A stretch of DNA of 64,000 nt from CAZPNX01 sp964588285 (GCA_964588285.1 CAZPNX010000004.1:107483-171482), one strand, 5' to 3'. Positions 1 through 9,823 are shown, numbered from the stretch's first letter. A program made the numbers and translations. Notes: generated by a model from the sequence alone, not told the origin.

Positions 1-1
1 T

Positions 2-682
2 CTTAAGCCCCGGGCCCTGGCGGCCGGTCTTTTGCTCTGGCAGTCCACGATCTCACCGGCAGGGGAGAAAGCCTATAACCTCATCCTTAAAGCGGCGCCG
101 GCTTTGTGGCTGGCCCTGTTGATACTTTTTTTCCGGCCAAAAACCAAGCATGCCAAAACCGCCTTGGCCACCGGGGCCGGGGCCATGGGCCTGCAGACGC
201 TGTGCCTTTGGGGGGTGCAGGTAAAGTACGGGACATTGTATCACTGGCTGGGCCTGGCCAATGCCCTCTTCATGGCCGGAACCGCCATAGGCTCTTTCTG
301 GGCCGCCAGACAGAGGGAACGGCCGAAGATCGCCGTTTTGGAGTTGATGTGGCTTGGCTGGTGCCTGATGTTTGCGGTTTTTTCGGCCGGCGGCATTTTG
401 CTCGGCTGGGGATATCTTCTGGGCTCGGGATTGACCGGGCTTTTACTGGGGCTGGAATACCCAGCTTTGGTTGCCGGTTATGCCCAAAAGAGGAGCCTGC
501 CCCAGACATTTTCCGCGCCGGCCCTCTATGCCGCCGACTTGGGTGGAGGAATGGCGGCCGCCATCTTAGCGGGGATGGTTCTGATTCCGGCATGGGGCAT
601 GGCAGGCGCGGCCGCCTTTTTCGCCGGACTCAAGCTGGTGAGCCTGAGATGGTGGCTTTTTAAACGAGGCCTTGATGCTTAA
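2..682 (+). CDS. Membrane protein, C-terminal part (cut by window edge)
   Basis: The reading frame is open to the left edge, so only the last 226 residues are visible. A TTG at 32 lies inside this frame and is unlikely to be the true start. The visible part is strongly hydrophobic, with about six membrane segments separated by short basic loops (for example around RPKTKHAK and ARQRERPK) and Gly-rich helices. This pattern resembles the membrane half of spermidine-synthase-like or MFS-like proteins, but no diagnostic motif is present, so the function is left open. Its last codons overlap the start of the DUF4159 gene by 8 bases, which points to one operon. Confidence 0.6.
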   Translation, partial: LKPRALAAGLLLWQSTISPAGEKAYNLILKAAPALWLALLILFFRPKTKHAKTALATGAGAMGLQTLCLWGVQVKYGTLYHWLGLANALFMAGTAIGSFWAARQRERPKIAVLELMWLGWCLMFAVFSAGGILLGWGYLLGSGLTGLLLGLEYPALVAGYAQKRSLPQTFSAPALYAADLGGGMAAAILAGMVLIPAWGMAGAAAFFAGLKLVSLRWWLFKRGLDA

Positions 683-1319
683 AAAGATTCTGTTGATTTT
701 GTTGATTACCGGCGCCAACCTCTGGGCCGGGGTGGTGGATATCGTCCGTTTGAAATACGGCGGCGGGGGCGACTGGTACAACGACCCCGAAGCCGAGATA
801 AACCTGTTGGCCGAATTCAACCGCCGCACCGGGGCCGAGGTCGCCTCCGAGAAGATCACCCTGTCGCTGCTGGACGAACAGATATTCTCCCATCCGTTTT
901 TGTTCGTCACCGGGCACGGGGAGATCAAGTTCACCGATCAGGAGATGCAGCGCCTGAGGAGGCACCTGACCTCAGGAGGTTTCCTCTATGCCGACGACGA
1001 TTACGGGATGGATGCCTCGTTCCGGCGCCAGATGAAAAGGCTGTTCCCGGAGCAGGAGATGGTGCGGCTGCCCCCGGACCATGACCTGTTCCGCTGCTTT
1101 TATGATTTCTCCTCGGGAATGCCCAAGATCCACGAGCACCAGCCGGGCCGGCCCGAGGCCTGGGGGCTTTTCCACCAGGGACGGCTGGTGGTTCTCTATA
1201 CCTATAACACCAACATCTCCGACGGCTGGACCCCGGTTCACGGCGATTCCACAGCGGTGAGAGAACAGGCCTTCAGGATGGGGATAAACATTTTATGGTA
1301 CGCCCTCACCAGGCCCTGA
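675..1319 (+). CDS. DUF4159 domain exported protein
   Basis: A 214-residue protein with a signal peptide at residues 1-18 and the DUF4159 signature: LKYGGGGDWYNDP near residue 26, a GHGEI turn at 80-84 and a GGFLYADDDYG block at 101-111. DUF4159 adopts a glutamine-amidotransferase-like fold and is commonly found beside MoxR/DUF58/BatA-type and DUF4175 genes. The large DUF4175 gene follows here after 6 bases. A TTG lies one codon upstream at 672; ATG 675 is preferred because it gives a normal signal peptide. The biochemical role of the family is unknown. Confidence 0.8.
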   Translation: MLKKILLILLITGANLWAGVVDIVRLKYGGGGDWYNDPEAEINLLAEFNRRTGAEVASEKITLSLLDEQIFSHPFLFVTGHGEIKFTDQEMQRLRRHLTSGGFLYADDDYGMDASFRRQMKRLFPEQEMVRLPPDHDLFRCFYDFSSGMPKIHEHQPGRPEAWGLFHQGRLVVLYTYNTNISDGWTPVHGDSTAVREQAFRMGINILWYALTRP

Positions 1320-1325
1320 CCGGCG

Positions 1326-4300
1326 ATGGATGAGCAGGTTAAAATACTGATCCGCCATCTGGATCGGTTGTCTAGCGCCAGGGCCAGGCGGCTGGCCGCC
1401 GTCTGGGCCGCGGCTTTTGCCGGAGGCCTGGCCGCCCTGCTGCTGGCCTATCACCTGGCCGATCTGATATTTATCCTGCATCCCTTCGGACGCCTCTTCT
1501 TAAGGGCGGTTTTTTTGGCGGCCGCCCTGGCCGGCATCTGGGGCGCCCTGTTCTTCGTCTTGTGGCGGAGATCGCCGGCGGCCACGGCCGCCTGGCTCGA
1601 AGGCCGCCGCCCGGAGTTTCGTCAGGAGCTGTCGACCGTAATCCAATGCTCCGGACGTCAGGAATACTCAGGCCAGCTGGTTTCCGCCCTGGCCGAAAAA
1701 GCCGTCCATAAGCTCGAAAAGAGCGCTCCGTCGCCTGAACCTCCACGAACCAGGGTCCGGACTTGGATCATCTCGGCAACGCTGTGGGCCGTTGTGGCCG
1801 TATCGGGACTGGTCTGGCCCGGACCGGCCATAACCAGCCTGGCCAGGCTGGCCGACCCCTGGCGGGAGATTGGCGACTGGTCGAAAATAAAAGTTATGCC
1901 CGGGGACAGCAGGATCCCGGCCGGCGAGGAACTCCAAATCTCCATTCCGGCCCGTTCCGACAAAGCCTTCGTTGTTTTTGAAGGAAACGTTGGAAGGAGG
2001 TCGATCCATCCCTTTAATCAAACAACGGGAGGACTAAAGGCCAAACTGCCGCCCGCCGCCGGCGATTTCCAATACCGGGTATTTCTGGGAAGGATGCAGA
2101 GCCGCAGCTTTCAGGTTGCCGTTTTCCATCCCGTGGTTTTGGAGGACATCGGCGTCAGGATTGCGCCGCCGGCCTACACCGGCCTTAAAGCCATGGAACT
2201 GCCGAACCAGGGCAGCATCGAAGCGGTCAAGGGAAGCCGGGCCTGGATCAGCGCCCGTCCCAGCCGGCCACTGGGCTCGGCCCAAGCCATATTTACGGGC
2301 GGCAGGATCGAGCCGGGCGTCATCGTCCAGGGCTCGATAGTTTTTTCTTTTTATGTCAGAAAGGACGAGAGTTACCGGTTGATGGCTGTCTCCCCGAGCG
2401 GAAACGACACTTTTCTTTCGGCTGAGTACCCCATCACCGCCGTTCCGGATCTTCCTCCCCAGGCCGAGCTGTTCGGGGACGAGTCACCAAATATGCTGGA
2501 CGAGGAGATGACGGCCATGGTTGAGGGCCGGGCCAGCGACGATTTCGGGCTGTCGCGGCTTGGCATCGGATATCTGCTTCACGGACAGGAAACTTTCCGG
2601 GAGGCGGCTTCATGGCGGGGGACGGTAACCGACACCTCGATGCGGTTTGAGTGGAGCCTGGCCAACCTGGGTCTTTTGCCCGGGGATTCCTTGGTTTACT
2701 GGCTGGAGGCCACAGACAACGACGCCGTCTCCGGCCCCAAGACCGGCCGCAGCCGCAGCCGCAAGCTGTGGATGCCGTCCCTGGCCGAGATGTACCAGGC
2801 AATGGCCGGGAGGGATTCGGCCGCCCAGGCCGAGCTGGCCGGCCTCCAGCCGGAACAGACCGAGCTTAGGGAGCAGATCCAGAGGCTGTCGCAGGCCATC
2901 AAGGAATCTCGCCGAATCGAATGGCGGCAACAGGCGGCCATGGAGAAAGCCTTGGCAGACCAGGAAGAGCTGCTCGACCGGCTGGAGCGGGCGGCCGACC
3001 AGGCCCTGGAAAGCATGCGGCCCGAGGGCCGGCGGGTTGAAATCGACGCCGAAACCGCCTCCAAGCTGAGGGAGCTGCATCAGCTGTTCGATCAGGTGGC
3101 CACCGACGAAATGCGGCGGGCCATGGAAAAGCTCTCCCAAGCTTTGGAAAAGATGGACCGGCAGCAGGTGGCCCAAGCCCTGGAGAATATGAACCTGACG
3201 GCCGAGCAGCTGAAGAAAAGGCTGGACCAGGCCATTGCCGCGCTCAAGGAACTTCAGCAGCAACGGCAGCTGGACAGGATCCGGCAAGACCTGGACCGGC
3301 TGTTGAAAGAGCAGAGCGACATCAGGGACAGGGCCGGAAAAACCGGAGACCCCCAGGAGGCCGATAGGTTGGCCCGGAGGCAGAAGCAGGCGGCCGATGA
3401 TCTGGAGGCATTGGCCCTAAAAGTCAGCCAGCTGGGGGAACAAATGGCCAGCCAGCCCGAGGCCGGGGAGAAGCTCAGACAGTCGAGCCAGCAATTGCAG
3501 AGAAAAGGCACGCCGGCTAAGATGCGGCAGGCCGGGCAGCGCCTTGCCCAGGGCGATCCGCCTGGGGCCAGAAACCTCCAGCAACAGGCTCTTCAAGAAA
3601 TGACCGAGCTTTCCCAGGGCCTGCAATCGGCCCGGTCTTCAATGGCCCAGGCCGGGAGCCGGGCCCGGTCCCAAGCTTTGAGGCAGAAGGCCAGGGAGGT
3701 GCTTACGCTTTCCCAGCAACAGGAGGACCTCAATCGGTCGATGAGAGGGGGCGGGAATCCCCAGGACCTGGCTGAAAGGCAGCAGTCATTGGCCAGGGCC
3801 GGCGCCAAGCTCCAGAGCCAAGCCGGTGGACAACAGGGGATAATGATGCCGCCCCAAGCTGCCGGCAGCCTTTCCCGGGCATTGCAGGCCATGAGCCGGT
3901 GCAGCCGGGATTTGATGGGCGGCCGTCAGGGGCAGTCGCCGCAGTCGGGACAGGAGGCGGTGGCCGCCCTCAATCAGGCCGCGGCCGCCCTGATGGAGGC
4001 CTCGTCCCGCAGCTCGGGCTCGTCAGGAGGGGGCGACATTATGCAGGAGCTGGAGGGGCTGTCTGGCCAGCAGTCCGAGATAAACCAGCAGACTTTGGGG
4101 CTGATGCCCTCGCCCGGGGGGCAGTCCGAGGCTCTGTCCCAGGAAGTCCGAAGCCAGATGGCCAGGCTGGCGGCCGAGCAGGAGGCGGTGCGGCAGGGTT
4201 TGGAGGAGTTCAACCGCAAGTATGCCGACCGCGCCGACCGCACTGGCCGGCTGGACGATCTGGCTTCGGAGATGCAAAAAGCGGCCGAGGATCTGCGGCG

Positions 4301-4565
4301 GCAACAGGTCGACGACCGCACCAGGGAACGCCAGCAGCGGATACTCAACCGTCTGCTTCAGGCCCAGCGATCGCTGCGGGACCAGGATTTCTCACAACAA
4401 CGGAAGGCAGAGCCCGGCCGGGATCAGGGAAGGACCGCGGCCGGACAGGTGATGAAGCCGGGCCAGATTCCGCCTCCTCCGTCCGACAGGGAATGGAGGA
4501 AGGAGCCCTGCCCCATAGAATACCAGGAGATCATCGAGAGGTATTTCCGGTCTTTGGGATGGTGA
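1326..4565 (+). CDS. DUF4175-like giant coiled-coil membrane protein
   Basis: A 1079-residue protein. Two membrane helices lie at about residues 22-44 and 57-79 and a third at about 146-165. A region of beta-rich domains (about 170-480) follows, then roughly 550 residues of Gln-, Ala- and Arg-rich coiled coil, ending in a short PxPPPPS segment and a conserved-looking aromatic tail. This architecture and the DUF4159 neighbour match DUF4175 proteins of Bacteroidetes-like and related bacteria, thought to act in an envelope complex with MoxR/BatA-type genes. The coiled coil is unusually Gln-rich, with runs such as QELRQLSQQ-like heptads. It may be co-transcribed with the secreted TPR protein that starts about 95 bases downstream. 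Confidence 0.72.
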   Translation: MDEQVKILIRHLDRLSSARARRLAAVWAAAFAGGLAALLLAYHLADLIFILHPFGRLFLRAVFLAAALAGIWGALFFVLWRRSPAATAAWLEGRRPEFRQELSTVIQCSGRQEYSGQLVSALAEKAVHKLEKSAPSPEPPRTRVRTWIISATLWAVVAVSGLVWPGPAITSLARLADPWREIGDWSKIKVMPGDSRIPAGEELQISIPARSDKAFVVFEGNVGRRSIHPFNQTTGGLKAKLPPAAGDFQYRVFLGRMQSRSFQVAVFHPVVLEDIGVRIAPPAYTGLKAMELPNQGSIEAVKGSRAWISARPSRPLGSAQAIFTGGRIEPGVIVQGSIVFSFYVRKDESYRLMAVSPSGNDTFLSAEYPITAVPDLPPQAELFGDESPNMLDEEMTAMVEGRASDDFGLSRLGIGYLLHGQETFREAASWRGTVTDTSMRFEWSLANLGLLPGDSLVYWLEATDNDAVSGPKTGRSRSRKLWMPSLAEMYQAMAGRDSAAQAELAGLQPEQTELREQIQRLSQAIKESRRIEWRQQAAMEKALADQEELLDRLERAADQALESMRPEGRRVEIDAETASKLRELHQLFDQVATDEMRRAMEKLSQALEKMDRQQVAQALENMNLTAEQLKKRLDQAIAALKELQQQRQLDRIRQDLDRLLKEQSDIRDRAGKTGDPQEADRLARRQKQAADDLEALALKVSQLGEQMASQPEAGEKLRQSSQQLQRKGTPAKMRQAGQRLAQGDPPGARNLQQQALQEMTELSQGLQSARSSMAQAGSRARSQALRQKAREVLTLSQQQEDLNRSMRGGGNPQDLAERQQSLARAGAKLQSQAGGQQGIMMPPQAAGSLSRALQAMSRCSRDLMGGRQGQSPQSGQEAVAALNQAAAALMEASSRSSGSSGGGDIMQELEGLSGQQSEINQQTLGLMPSPGGQSEALSQEVRSQMARLAAEQEAVRQGLEEFNRKYADRADRTGRLDDLASEMQKAAEDLRRQQVDDRTRERQQRILNRLLQAQRSLRDQDFSQQRKAEPGRDQGRTAAGQVMKPGQIPPPPSDREWRKEPCPIEYQEIIERYFRSLGW

Positions 4566-4574
4566 TATCCAAAA

Positions 4575-4605
4575 GCAGAAATCAAAGGCCAGAAATCAAA
4601 ATGGC
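4575..4605 (+). repeat. Degenerate tandem word repeat (CAGAAATCAAA)
   Basis: Two adjacent copies of CAGAAATCAAA, at about 4577 and 4590, lie in the gap between the DUF4175 gene and the TPR gene. This is one of several intergenic gaps in the window filled by imperfect short-word repeats. Confidence 0.6.
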
Positions 4606-4660
4606 GCCTGGCCATCACGTTCCGGAAAACTCGCTAAGAGCGGATTTCATTTTATCCGGC

Positions 4661-6211
4661 ATGGAGGCACCAACGGTTGTAAAAAAAATAGTGCCGCTGA
4701 TATTAAGCATCGCTTGTTTGGTCGGGACCGAGATCGTCGGCCAGCCGCTGAAGGGCGAAGAGTCCAGACGCTGGCAGTCGGCCTGGGCCGCGGCCCAGCA
4801 GGGACGCCATCAGGAGGCGCTGGACGGCTTCAAGGCGGTGCTGGAGAAGAAGGCCGACCAAAACCTTTTTCTCCAAGCCGGCGGTCTGCTGGCCAGGCAG
4901 GGGGCGGTTTCGCAGGCCGAGGAGCTTTATCGGTGGGGGAGGGCCAGGCTAAAACAACCTCATGTTTTTGCCGATCGGCTGGCCGAGCTCTATCAATCCC
5001 AGCTCAAATACGATCAGGCGGTGTCCGAATGGATGATGCTGCTGCCGGCCCAGAGGGATTTGGTGAGAGCAAAACTTATGGAGATCGGCCAGACCCTGGG
5101 ATGGCCGAAGACCGCCGCCCTGGCCGAGGCGAATGTCAAGGGCGGCGGCGATGCCGGCTGGCTGGTATTGGGCGGCCTGTATTTGGCGGCCAGGGACGAT
5201 CGGCAGGCCTGGGGCGCTTTTTCTCGGATCAAAGACCCGGGTCTATTGCGCCAGGCGGTGGACCAGGTTTTGGCGTCCGGGCTTCCGGCATCTCGGCAGA
5301 TACCGGTACTGGAGGAATATCTTGCCGAAAGCGGCCAAAAAGATCAGGACCTGCTGGCCAGATTGGGTTGGCATTACATGGAGGCTCGCCGGTTCCAGAA
5401 GGCCTCGGAAGTGTTCTCCAAGATGTTTTCCATAAACCGGCCGTTGGCCGTAGTGTATATGTCCAGGGCCCGGCTTTTGCAAGGCAAGCCGGCCGAGGCT
5501 TTGCAGATTTTGGCCCAGGGAGGCCAGGGCAAGGTTTGGCCCGATTCCATAAAATGGGAGGCCCGTTTTCTTGAGGCCGATGCTTGGTTCATGGCCGGGA
5601 AACCGGCCCTGGCCCTGGCCGCCATGAGGGCGGCCGCCGGCGATTCCTCAGACGGATCGGCCTTACGCCAGAAGGCGGCCTTTAAGCTGGCCGAGTTCTA
5701 TATGATGTCAGGAGACATCGACAGCGCCCTGGCCTCCTACCGACGGGCGGTGTCGCTGGGCATAGGGGGAGAGGCCAGCAACGACGCCATGCTGAGAATA
5801 CTGTTGATTTCCGAGCATAAAGCTGATAGAATGGAATGGCTGGAGCTTTTCGGCCGGGGTCTGGGGGAGAAAGCCGGGCTGGACATAAACCGGGCCGACC
5901 GCAGCCTTTCCCAGGTCGCCGAGAAAAATCCGGGGACCACTTTAGCCGACCAGGCCATGCTGGAACTGGCCCTGATGCGGCAGGAACTGGGCGAACACCG
6001 GCAGGCGGCTGATGCTTGGAGAAGATTGGCGGAAATAGCCTCCGACCCCCAATTGGCATGCCGGGCCGCATACCAGCAGGGGATAATACTCCGTTACCAG
6101 TTGGCCAAACCCGACGAGGCGGCTGAGGTTTGGAGACAAGCCGTCGTCAAGCATCCAGATTTTTCCTGGTCGGACTTGATGAGACAGGAGTTGGCCGGCA
6201 TCAAGCAATGA
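4661..6211 (+). CDS. Secreted tetratricopeptide-repeat protein
   Basis: A 516-residue protein built from about a dozen helical TPR-like units, with repeating W/L-A-Y/F spacing and segments such as LARLGWHYMEARRFQKASEVF. ATG 4661 is chosen because it opens directly with a basic start and a hydrophobic signal helix (residues 8-26). The frame remains open upstream to an ATG at 4559, and even into the DUF4175 gene, but that extension would bury the signal peptide. TPR proteins scaffold protein complexes. Position after DUF4159 and DUF4175 suggests an envelope complex, with this protein in the periplasm; that role is inference. Confidence 0.75.
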   Translation: MEAPTVVKKIVPLILSIACLVGTEIVGQPLKGEESRRWQSAWAAAQQGRHQEALDGFKAVLEKKADQNLFLQAGGLLARQGAVSQAEELYRWGRARLKQPHVFADRLAELYQSQLKYDQAVSEWMMLLPAQRDLVRAKLMEIGQTLGWPKTAALAEANVKGGGDAGWLVLGGLYLAARDDRQAWGAFSRIKDPGLLRQAVDQVLASGLPASRQIPVLEEYLAESGQKDQDLLARLGWHYMEARRFQKASEVFSKMFSINRPLAVVYMSRARLLQGKPAEALQILAQGGQGKVWPDSIKWEARFLEADAWFMAGKPALALAAMRAAAGDSSDGSALRQKAAFKLAEFYMMSGDIDSALASYRRAVSLGIGGEASNDAMLRILLISEHKADRMEWLELFGRGLGEKAGLDINRADRSLSQVAEKNPGTTLADQAMLELALMRQELGEHRQAADAWRRLAEIASDPQLACRAAYQQGIILRYQLAKPDEAAEVWRQAVVKHPDFSWSDLMRQELAGIKQ

Positions 6212-6262
6212 AGCCAATCATGACCGATTGAGATCAATACTATAAAAATATAGAGAATCAAA

Positions 6263-7669
6263 ATGCCTACCAAGAGACAACTGCTCATGGAGCCCAAGTC
6301 CGCCTGGGACGGAGCCTCTCCGGCCGAGCGGCAGAAGTGGTTCCGCTTCGCCAAGGATTATGCCTCATATCTTGACCGCGCCCGGACCGAGCGGCTGGCC
6401 TGTTCGGAACTTAGGGATCTGGCCGAGAAGGCCGGATTCGTCACGATCGAGAAACTGAAGAAATGGAAACCCGGGGCCAGGGTCTACGCCGAGAACCGCG
6501 GCAAGAGCCTGTACCTGGCGGTGCTGGGGAAGGACGGCCTGGAGAACGGGTTCAACCTGATCGCCTCCCACCTGGACGCGCCCCGGCTGGACCTCAAGCA
6601 GCGGCCTCTTTATCAGGACAAGGATACCTGGCTGGCCCTGATGCGAACCCATTACTACGGGGGCGTAAAGAAGTACCAGTGGCTCAACCTGCCTCTGGGC
6701 CTGTTCGGGAAGGTGGTGCGTCGGGACGGGAGCACCGTCGAAATTGCCATTGGCGCCAAGCCTGACGATCCCTGCTTCGCCATCACCGACCTGCTGCCGC
6801 ACCTGGCCAAGAAGGAGCAGTACGAGCGCAAGGCCCCGGAGGTGGTCCGGGGCGAAGAGCTGGTGATCATCTGCGGCGGCACACCGGCCGAGGAGGGCGA
6901 AGCAAAAAATCGGGTCAAATTGGCGGTGCTGGAACATCTCCACCGGGAGTACGGATTGGAGGAGGAGGACCTGATCAGCGCCGAGCTGGAGGCGGTGCCG
7001 CTGACCCCGGTCCGCTTCGTGGGATTCGACAAGAGTTTCCTGGGCGGCTACGGCCAGGACGATAAGATATGCTCCTTCACCTCGGCCCGGGCCCTTTTCG
7101 ACCTGAAAAGCCAGGGGCGCACCGCGGTGGTGGTCTGCGTGGACAAGGAGGAGATCGGCTCCGAGGGCAACACCAGCGTCCAGTCGGCCTGCTTCCTCAA
7201 CTTCATCGGCGACCTGCTGGAGCTGTGTCGGCCCGGGTACCGGGCGGCCGACCTGCGCAAGTGCCTGTCCCGTTCCTCGGCCATCTCGGCCGACGTCAAT
7301 GCCGCGGTGGAGCCGAACTTCAAGCAGGTGCACGAGCTGGACAACGCCTGCCTGGCCGGATTCGGTCTGGTGCTCACCAAGTTCACCGGACACGGCGGCA
7401 AGGGCGGCGCCAACGACGCCTCGGCCGAATTCATGGGCAAGGTGCGGGCCGTCTTCAACCGGGCCGGCGTCCCCTGGCAGGCGGCCGAGCTGGGCAAGGT
7501 GGACGAGGGGGGCGGGGGCACGGTGGCCAAGTTCCTGGCCAGCCACGGCATGGAGATTGTCGACTGCGGGCCGGGCCTGCTATCCATGCACTCGCCCTTC
7601 GAGATAGTGTCGGTGGCCGACCTGCACGCCGCTTATATGGGATACCGGGCGTTCTTAGGCTCAGATTGA
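6263..7669 (+). CDS. M18 family aminopeptidase
   Basis: A 468-residue cytosolic zinc aminopeptidase of the M18 family (aminopeptidase I / ApeA type), which removes N-terminal, often acidic or hydrophobic, residues from peptides. The metal-site blocks are all present: SHLDAPRLD around residues 102-110, DKEEIGSEGN around 293-302, DVNAAVEPNF about 15 residues past the 330 region, and GHGGKGGANDAS around 375-386. Length matches the bacterial family (about 460 residues). It stands between its neighbours with gaps of 51 and 137 bases and has only a weak ribosome site, so it may be transcribed alone. Confidence 0.9.
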   Translation: MPTKRQLLMEPKSAWDGASPAERQKWFRFAKDYASYLDRARTERLACSELRDLAEKAGFVTIEKLKKWKPGARVYAENRGKSLYLAVLGKDGLENGFNLIASHLDAPRLDLKQRPLYQDKDTWLALMRTHYYGGVKKYQWLNLPLGLFGKVVRRDGSTVEIAIGAKPDDPCFAITDLLPHLAKKEQYERKAPEVVRGEELVIICGGTPAEEGEAKNRVKLAVLEHLHREYGLEEEDLISAELEAVPLTPVRFVGFDKSFLGGYGQDDKICSFTSARALFDLKSQGRTAVVVCVDKEEIGSEGNTSVQSACFLNFIGDLLELCRPGYRAADLRKCLSRSSAISADVNAAVEPNFKQVHELDNACLAGFGLVLTKFTGHGGKGGANDASAEFMGKVRAVFNRAGVPWQAAELGKVDEGGGGTVAKFLASHGMEIVDCGPGLLSMHSPFEIVSVADLHAAYMGYRAFLGSD

Positions 7670-7706
7670 AGAGCATACCAAGTCGGATTTGGAGACAATA
7701 TAGCGC

Positions 7707-7735
7707 TTGCAGATTTGCCGAAATTAGGCTATAAT
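7707..7735 (+). promoter_or_regulatory. Sigma-70-type promoter for the PpiD-like gene
   Basis: TTGCAG at 7707-7712 and a perfect TATAAT at 7730-7735 are separated by 17 bases. They sit about 70 bases before the foldase start, in the only sizeable gap between it and the M18 gene. Confidence 0.65.
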
Positions 7736-7806
7736 TAACCGGTCAGCCGGCAGGAAGCTGGCTGGCCAGTTTTATATAGCATTAATAGATGGGGGATTTC
7801 CGACCT

Positions 7807-9618
7807 ATGGTGATGAAAGCCATGCGCAGCCAGATGAAGCTCATCCTGTGGATCGTAGTGGTGGCCTTTGTGGTGGGCTTCGGCTACGTGCTGATGGGGA
7901 CCGGCGGCGGGGGCAGGAGCCAGAGCAAGCTGGCCCGGGGGATCGTGGGCGAGATAAACGGACAGGCCATAAGCTACAGCCTTTTCCGCGAGCGGCTGCT
8001 CAAAAACATGGAAACCTACCGCCAGAGGACCAGCGGCGGGGATCCGGACGACGCCGTCACCAGACAGATAGAGCAGGAGACCTGGCAGAACCTGGTGAGC
8101 GAAATAATCCTTCACCAGCAATACCGGCGGCTGGGGATACAGGTCTCGGACCAGGAGGTGGTAGGCATCATCAAGCACAACCCGCCGGCCGAATTGCAGA
8201 ACCATCCGGATCTGACGACCAACGGCGCCTTTGATATCCAGAAGTACCAGTCCATCCTCAGGCATCCCCAGAACTTGGTGTGGCTGAGGGAGTATGAGGG
8301 GGAGATCCGCCGGCAGCTGCCCCTGCAGAAGCTCAGGCTCCAGATAATGGCCGGGGTCAGAGTGACCGATCAGGAGATCAGGAAGGCCTTTATAGATAAG
8401 AACGAAAGGGTCAGGGTCAGCTTTCTGACGGTGGACCCGTCCGCCTTCTACGATCCTCAGGCGCAGGTTCCGCCCCAGGAGATAGCCGCCTATTACCGGG
8501 AACATCAAAAGGATTTCCGGGCGCCGGAACGGGCCAAGTTGATCTACGTCCTTTTCCCCAAGGAAGCCACCCCGCGCGATCTGCAGTCGGTGGAAGAGCG
8601 CATTCGGGAGATCCACAAGGAGGCCCTGGTCTCCGGAGCCGGCTTCGACACCCTGGCCATGAATTATTCCGAGGATCCGGGCTCGGCCGCCAAGGGCGGC
8701 GATCTGGGTTGGTTCGGGCGGGGGCAGATGGTGCCCAGCTTCGACTCGGCAGCCTTTGCCCTAAAGCCGGGGCAGATGTCAAAGCCCTTTAAGACCGATT
8801 TCGGCTGGCACATCGTCAGAGTGGACTCGGCCAAGACCGAGAAGGGCCGGCCGATGGTAAAGGCCAGGCATATACTGCTGCAGCTCAAGCCCTCGGAGGA
8901 AACATTGGCCGACCTTAGGACCAAGGCCGAGGCCTTCGCCGAGCTGGCCCGCGACCAGGGCTTCGAGGCCGCGGCCAAGGCCCAGGGCCTGAACGCTGTG
9001 CCCACAAGCTTCTTCAGCCGCGGCTACTATGTGCCCGGGCTGGGGGCGGCGCCGGAGGCGGTCAATTTCGCCTTCGAGGAGGCGGTCGGCTCCCTAAGCC
9101 CGGTGCTGGATAACCGCCAGTTCTACCTGGTGGCCAAGCTGGCCGAGCGCCGCAAGGAAGGCGTCCAGCCCTTGGCCGATGTGGAGCGGAACATCTCCAT
9201 GATACTGCTCAGGGAAAAGGCCATGGCCCAGGCCAGGAAGAGGGCCGAGGAACTTCGGGCCATGGTGGATCAGGTCGGGAGCTTGGAGGCCGCGGCCAAG
9301 GCGGCCGGAATACCGGTGGATACGGCCGACTTCACCCGGGAGGATTTCGTGCCCAAGGTGGGGACCAAAAACGAGTTCTTTGCCCAGGCCTTTTCCCTGC
9401 CGGTGGGCCTGGTCAGCCGTCCGGTGGCCACCGACCAGGGGGTCTACATCATCAGGGTTGACCAAAAACAGCCGGCCGACCAAAACCTATACGCCCAGAT
9501 GGCGCCCAAGCTTCATGACGAACTGATGCAGAAAAAGCAGACAGAGACCATTCAGCGCTGGTTCGAGGCGGTGCAGAGCAAGGCCAAGATAAGGGACTAC
9601 CGGATGGGCGGGATGTAG
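7807..9618 (+). CDS. ppiD: PpiD-like membrane-anchored peptidyl-prolyl isomerase
   Basis: A 603-residue periplasmic foldase anchored by one N-terminal helix (about residues 12-32, basic on the inside). A SurA_N-type chaperone region follows (about 45-190), then a parvulin/PpiC rotamase domain around 245-350 containing SEDPGSAAKGGDLGWFGRG and DFGWHIVRV. A second, degenerate rotamase-like module lies near the C-terminus (DQGVYIIRVDQ). This order is that of PpiD, which helps folding of secreted proteins at the translocon. ATG 7807 is chosen because GGGGGA lies about 10 bases upstream; an in-frame ATG at 7789 has no ribosome site. A terminator follows. Confidence 0.88.
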   Translation: MVMKAMRSQMKLILWIVVVAFVVGFGYVLMGTGGGGRSQSKLARGIVGEINGQAISYSLFRERLLKNMETYRQRTSGGDPDDAVTRQIEQETWQNLVSEIILHQQYRRLGIQVSDQEVVGIIKHNPPAELQNHPDLTTNGAFDIQKYQSILRHPQNLVWLREYEGEIRRQLPLQKLRLQIMAGVRVTDQEIRKAFIDKNERVRVSFLTVDPSAFYDPQAQVPPQEIAAYYREHQKDFRAPERAKLIYVLFPKEATPRDLQSVEERIREIHKEALVSGAGFDTLAMNYSEDPGSAAKGGDLGWFGRGQMVPSFDSAAFALKPGQMSKPFKTDFGWHIVRVDSAKTEKGRPMVKARHILLQLKPSEETLADLRTKAEAFAELARDQGFEAAAKAQGLNAVPTSFFSRGYYVPGLGAAPEAVNFAFEEAVGSLSPVLDNRQFYLVAKLAERRKEGVQPLADVERNISMILLREKAMAQARKRAEELRAMVDQVGSLEAAAKAAGIPVDTADFTREDFVPKVGTKNEFFAQAFSLPVGLVSRPVATDQGVYIIRVDQKQPADQNLYAQMAPKLHDELMQKKQTETIQRWFEAVQSKAKIRDYRMGGM

Positions 9619-9648
9619 GTCAATGCCAAAAAAACCTATAAGACAACG

Positions 9649-9684
9649 AAAAAGCTGGAGCGAATATGCTCCAGCTTTTTTCCT
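9649..9684. terminator. Bidirectional intrinsic terminator
   Basis: An 11-bp stem (AAGCTGGAGC with GCTCCAGCTT, loop GAATAT) is flanked by A runs on the left and T runs on the right. It can therefore end both the PpiD-like transcript on the + strand and the tRNA transcript arriving on the minus strand. Confidence 0.85.
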
Positions 9685-9746
9685 TTTAGCCGAGATGCCG
9701 GCGCAGAACCCCGAAAAAAGCCAGCTTTTACTTGTTTTACATCTTC

Positions 9747-9823
9747 TGGTAGCGGCGCAGGGACTTGAACCCCGGACACGCGGATTATGATTCCGCTGCT
9801 CTAACCAGCTGAGCTACGCCGCC
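9747..9823 (-). tRNA. tRNA-Met (CAT), elongator
   Basis: A 77-nt cloverleaf reads on the minus strand with an encoded CCA end. The acceptor is GGCGGCG paired with CGCCGCT (G1-U72 wobble), with a D-arm TAGCTCAGCTGGTTAGAGC, anticodon stem GCGGA/TCCGC with loop ATCATAA (anticodon CAT), and a T-loop TTCAAGT. The acceptor and D-arm resemble bacterial elongator tRNA-Met. Because CAT is also the genomic anticodon of the lysidine-modified tRNA-Ile2, that identity cannot be fully excluded. Confidence 0.9.

Noticed and set aside
3899..4660. Long + strand open frame continuing upstream of the TPR gene into the DUF4175 gene
   Set aside because: It overlaps the DUF4175 coding sequence in another frame, is Gly/Arg-rich without domain pattern, and the signal peptide at 4661 gives a better start.
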